Source: Sulfuritalea sp.
GTDB lineage: Bacteria > Pseudomonadota > Gammaproteobacteria > Burkholderiales > Rhodocyclaceae
DNA: 64,000 nucleotides
Direction of reading: 5' to 3'
Assembly (NCBI GenBank): GCA_016712985.1
Contig: JADJQA010000002.1
Location: forward strand, 1-64,000
Shown: piece after piece, positions 62,772 through 64,000 of the stretch
Numbering within the stretch: the stretch's first letter is position 1
How the letters are laid out: each line of letters starts with the position of its first letter
The notes under the pieces: generated by a model
Told to the model about the DNA's origin: nothing
Seen by the model: the letters and a program-made list of their open reading frames with translations, nothing else
Databases searched by the model: none
Translations under genes and position numbers: made by a program

Positions 62772-63083
62772 TCAGGCGGCGATGCCGCTGATCTCGATTT
62801 CGGTGAAGTTCTGGCGATGGCCCTGGTGCTTCTGGTAGTGCTTGCGACGGCGCATCTTGAAAATCGTGACCTTCGGATGACGACCCTGGGCAATCACTTT
62901 CGCGGTCACCTGGGCGCCGGCGAGCATGGGCGAACCGATCTTGACCGATTCGCCTTCGCCGACCATCAGAACCTGGTCGAGAGTGATTTCAGTGCCTACA
63001 TCAGCCGGTATCTGTTCTACTTTAAGTTTTTCGCCAGCTGCAACGCGATACTGCTTGCCGCCGGTTTTTATGACCGCATACAT
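62772..63083 (-). CDS. rplU: 50S ribosomal protein L21
   Basis: L21 binds 23S rRNA. The 103-residue protein starts MYAVIKTGGKQYRVAAGEKL, has KVEQIPADVGTEITLDQVLM, and ends KMRRRKHYQKHQGHRQNFTE plus the short tail IEISGIAA. The ATG at 63083 is the family start; an in-frame ATG five codons upstream is unlikely. It leads the rplU-rpmA operon. Confidence 0.97.
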   Translation of the reverse strand: MYAVIKTGGKQYRVAAGEKLKVEQIPADVGTEITLDQVLMVGEGESVKIGSPMLAGAQVTAKVIAQGRHPKVTIFKMRRRKHYQKHQGHRQNFTEIEISGIAA

Positions 63084-63158
63084 GATGGGAGACTCCAAGT
63101 GGGATGACGCAGAGAACCGTGCAGTATATAGAGTGCCGGGCCGCCGGTCAAACCGAAT

Positions 63159-64000
63159 TCAGGGGACGCGTGCAATTGAAACTGTTGGTCCAGGTTCAAG
63201 CGGCCAGGCATCCCAATAATAGTCCCAGCGATTGTTAGCGCGGGCGGTTCGAAGGTTGAGCATGGCTTGAGCATTGTCTTTGAGCCACCAGGCGCCGGGA
63301 AGTTTGAGTCGTTTCTGGATGACGTAGCGATGAGCGCTTTCGACCTCGCCGGAACCGATCGGCAAATTGGCGGCGATGGCCTCCTGGTAATTGAACTGGC
63401 CGGGACGGTTGGTGATATACCGGAAGCACTGACGAACCGGCGCCTCGTTGGAGGGGATGGAATCCGCCTCCTGGAAAGGTAACAACGTCGCCATTAGCGC
63501 CGACAGTTGGTCTGTCTTCAGGTGCTCCTTCTGGAGCACCATCCAACTCTCGGCGTGTTCCCCGCCGCAGACTTTGGCCGCTGCCGCCAGGTAGTCGCTA
63601 ACATGGAAGAAATCAATCAGGTAGCTACCCTGGGTACCGAACTGCTGCTCAATCTGTTCGGCAATCCAGGTCGCACCATCGCCCAAGCCATGAACTCGGC
63701 TGCGCGCATTCAATCCTGCCGCCAGCGCCAGTCGCTTCAGGTCGGCACCTGCAGCGGCGGCATCGCCCAGGGTCACGGCAAACACGGGCTTAACTTCGTC
63801 GGCGCGTCTTACCAAACCGAGTTTGGCTTCTTTCCACAGCAACTTCCGGGTCTTACGCAAGTCCGTGACGCCCTCGGCGGTTCCCGTCTCGACCAAGGGA
63901 ATCATGCTGCCATCCATTTCCACCACCAGGGTCAGCGGCTCCGCCGTGGGCCGGATTACCGGCGTCATGACCGTTTCGGTGACGGCTCGCGCATGCTTCT
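63159..64000 (-). CDS. transposase, ISKra4/ISLre2-like (UPF0236-type), 5' end outside window
   Basis: The frame is open at the right edge, so only the C-terminal part is seen. LTLVVEMDGSMIPLVETG, then RKTRKLLWKEAKLGLVRR, SRVHGLGDGATWIAEQIEQ, YLIDFFHVSDYLAAAAKVCG and NLPIGSGEVESAHRYVIQKR (with LKLPGAWW following) are the DDE-type motifs of this group, in which D, D and E fall in DGSM, DFFH and GEVES. The exact IS family is not certain. It ends 76 bases from rplU, with no recognised inverted repeat between them. Confidence 0.8.
   Translation of the reverse strand, partial: KHARAVTETVMTPVIRPTAEPLTLVVEMDGSMIPLVETGTAEGVTDLRKTRKLLWKEAKLGLVRRADEVKPVFAVTLGDAAAAGADLKRLALAAGLNARSRVHGLGDGATWIAEQIEQQFGTQGSYLIDFFHVSDYLAAAAKVCGGEHAESWMVLQKEHLKTDQLSALMATLLPFQEADSIPSNEAPVRQCFRYITNRPGQFNYQEAIAANLPIGSGEVESAHRYVIQKRLKLPGAWWLKDNAQAMLNLRTARANNRWDYYWDAWPLEPGPTVSIARVP

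Overview
The window is GC-rich chromosomal DNA of a betaproteobacterium, most likely a Rhodocyclales relative. That placement is an inference from gene order and protein content: rplU-rpmA-obgE-proB; rplM-rpsI-argC; lnt-corC-ybeY-phoH-miaB read as one operon; glyQ-glyS-gmhB-plsC; and DUF1302/DUF1329/RND lipid-type transport genes. No rRNA, tRNA or CRISPR array was seen.

Layout. 1-4593: a thioester alpha-2-macroglobulin gene, open at the left edge, broken by an in-frame TAG and a frameshift. 4929-10798: a cluster of integron gene cassettes without an integrase (CALIN type). Its attC-like sites bracket a SieB-like superinfection-exclusion gene, two BrnT/BrnA toxin-antitoxin pairs, an antitoxin with a decayed ParE toxin, a substrate-binding protein and a LysE exporter; an IS91-type remnant interrupts it. 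11023-19106: thiC, an alpha-carbonic anhydrase with a long N-terminal extension, a pqiAABC lipid-transport operon and methylmalonyl-CoA epimerase. 19530-25800: gloA, a DUF45 protease and a broken paralogue, plsC, gmhB, glyS, glyQ. 25871-29892: a decayed stretch with truncated Crp/Fnr, adenylate-cyclase, HicB, AraC and amine-dehydrogenase fragments around an apparently intact MazEF-type pair.

29948-42619 is a metabolic island. A good sigma-54 promoter precedes a TTQ amine dehydrogenase operon (large subunit, MauE, MauD, small subunit, two c-type cytochromes). This is followed on the same strand by DUF1329, DUF1302, an MMPL/RND transporter, a YCF48-like protein and an acyl-CoA ligase. Together they suggest periplasmic oxidation of an amine coupled to outer-membrane or lipid transport and CoA activation. 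42607-47881 is the lnt to miaB operon. 48211-52363 holds queC, a YeeE/YedE sulfur transporter, a secreted protein with twelve 25-residue methionine-rich repeats and a DUF302 protein; this last trio is the best candidate for something undescribed. 52568-63083 is housekeeping (ribosomal proteins, argC, bactofilin, erpA, anmK, M23 peptidase, tyrS, proB, obgE). A transposase runs off the right edge.

Two genome-wide themes stand out. First, a dispersed palindromic repeat (GGGAGAGGG type) lies between genes and also, in frame, inside glyS and miaB. Second, several genes carry single indels in short C, G or CG runs (thiC, LysE, DUF1329, AraC, substrate-binding protein, A2M), so some apparent pseudogenes may be sequencing errors.
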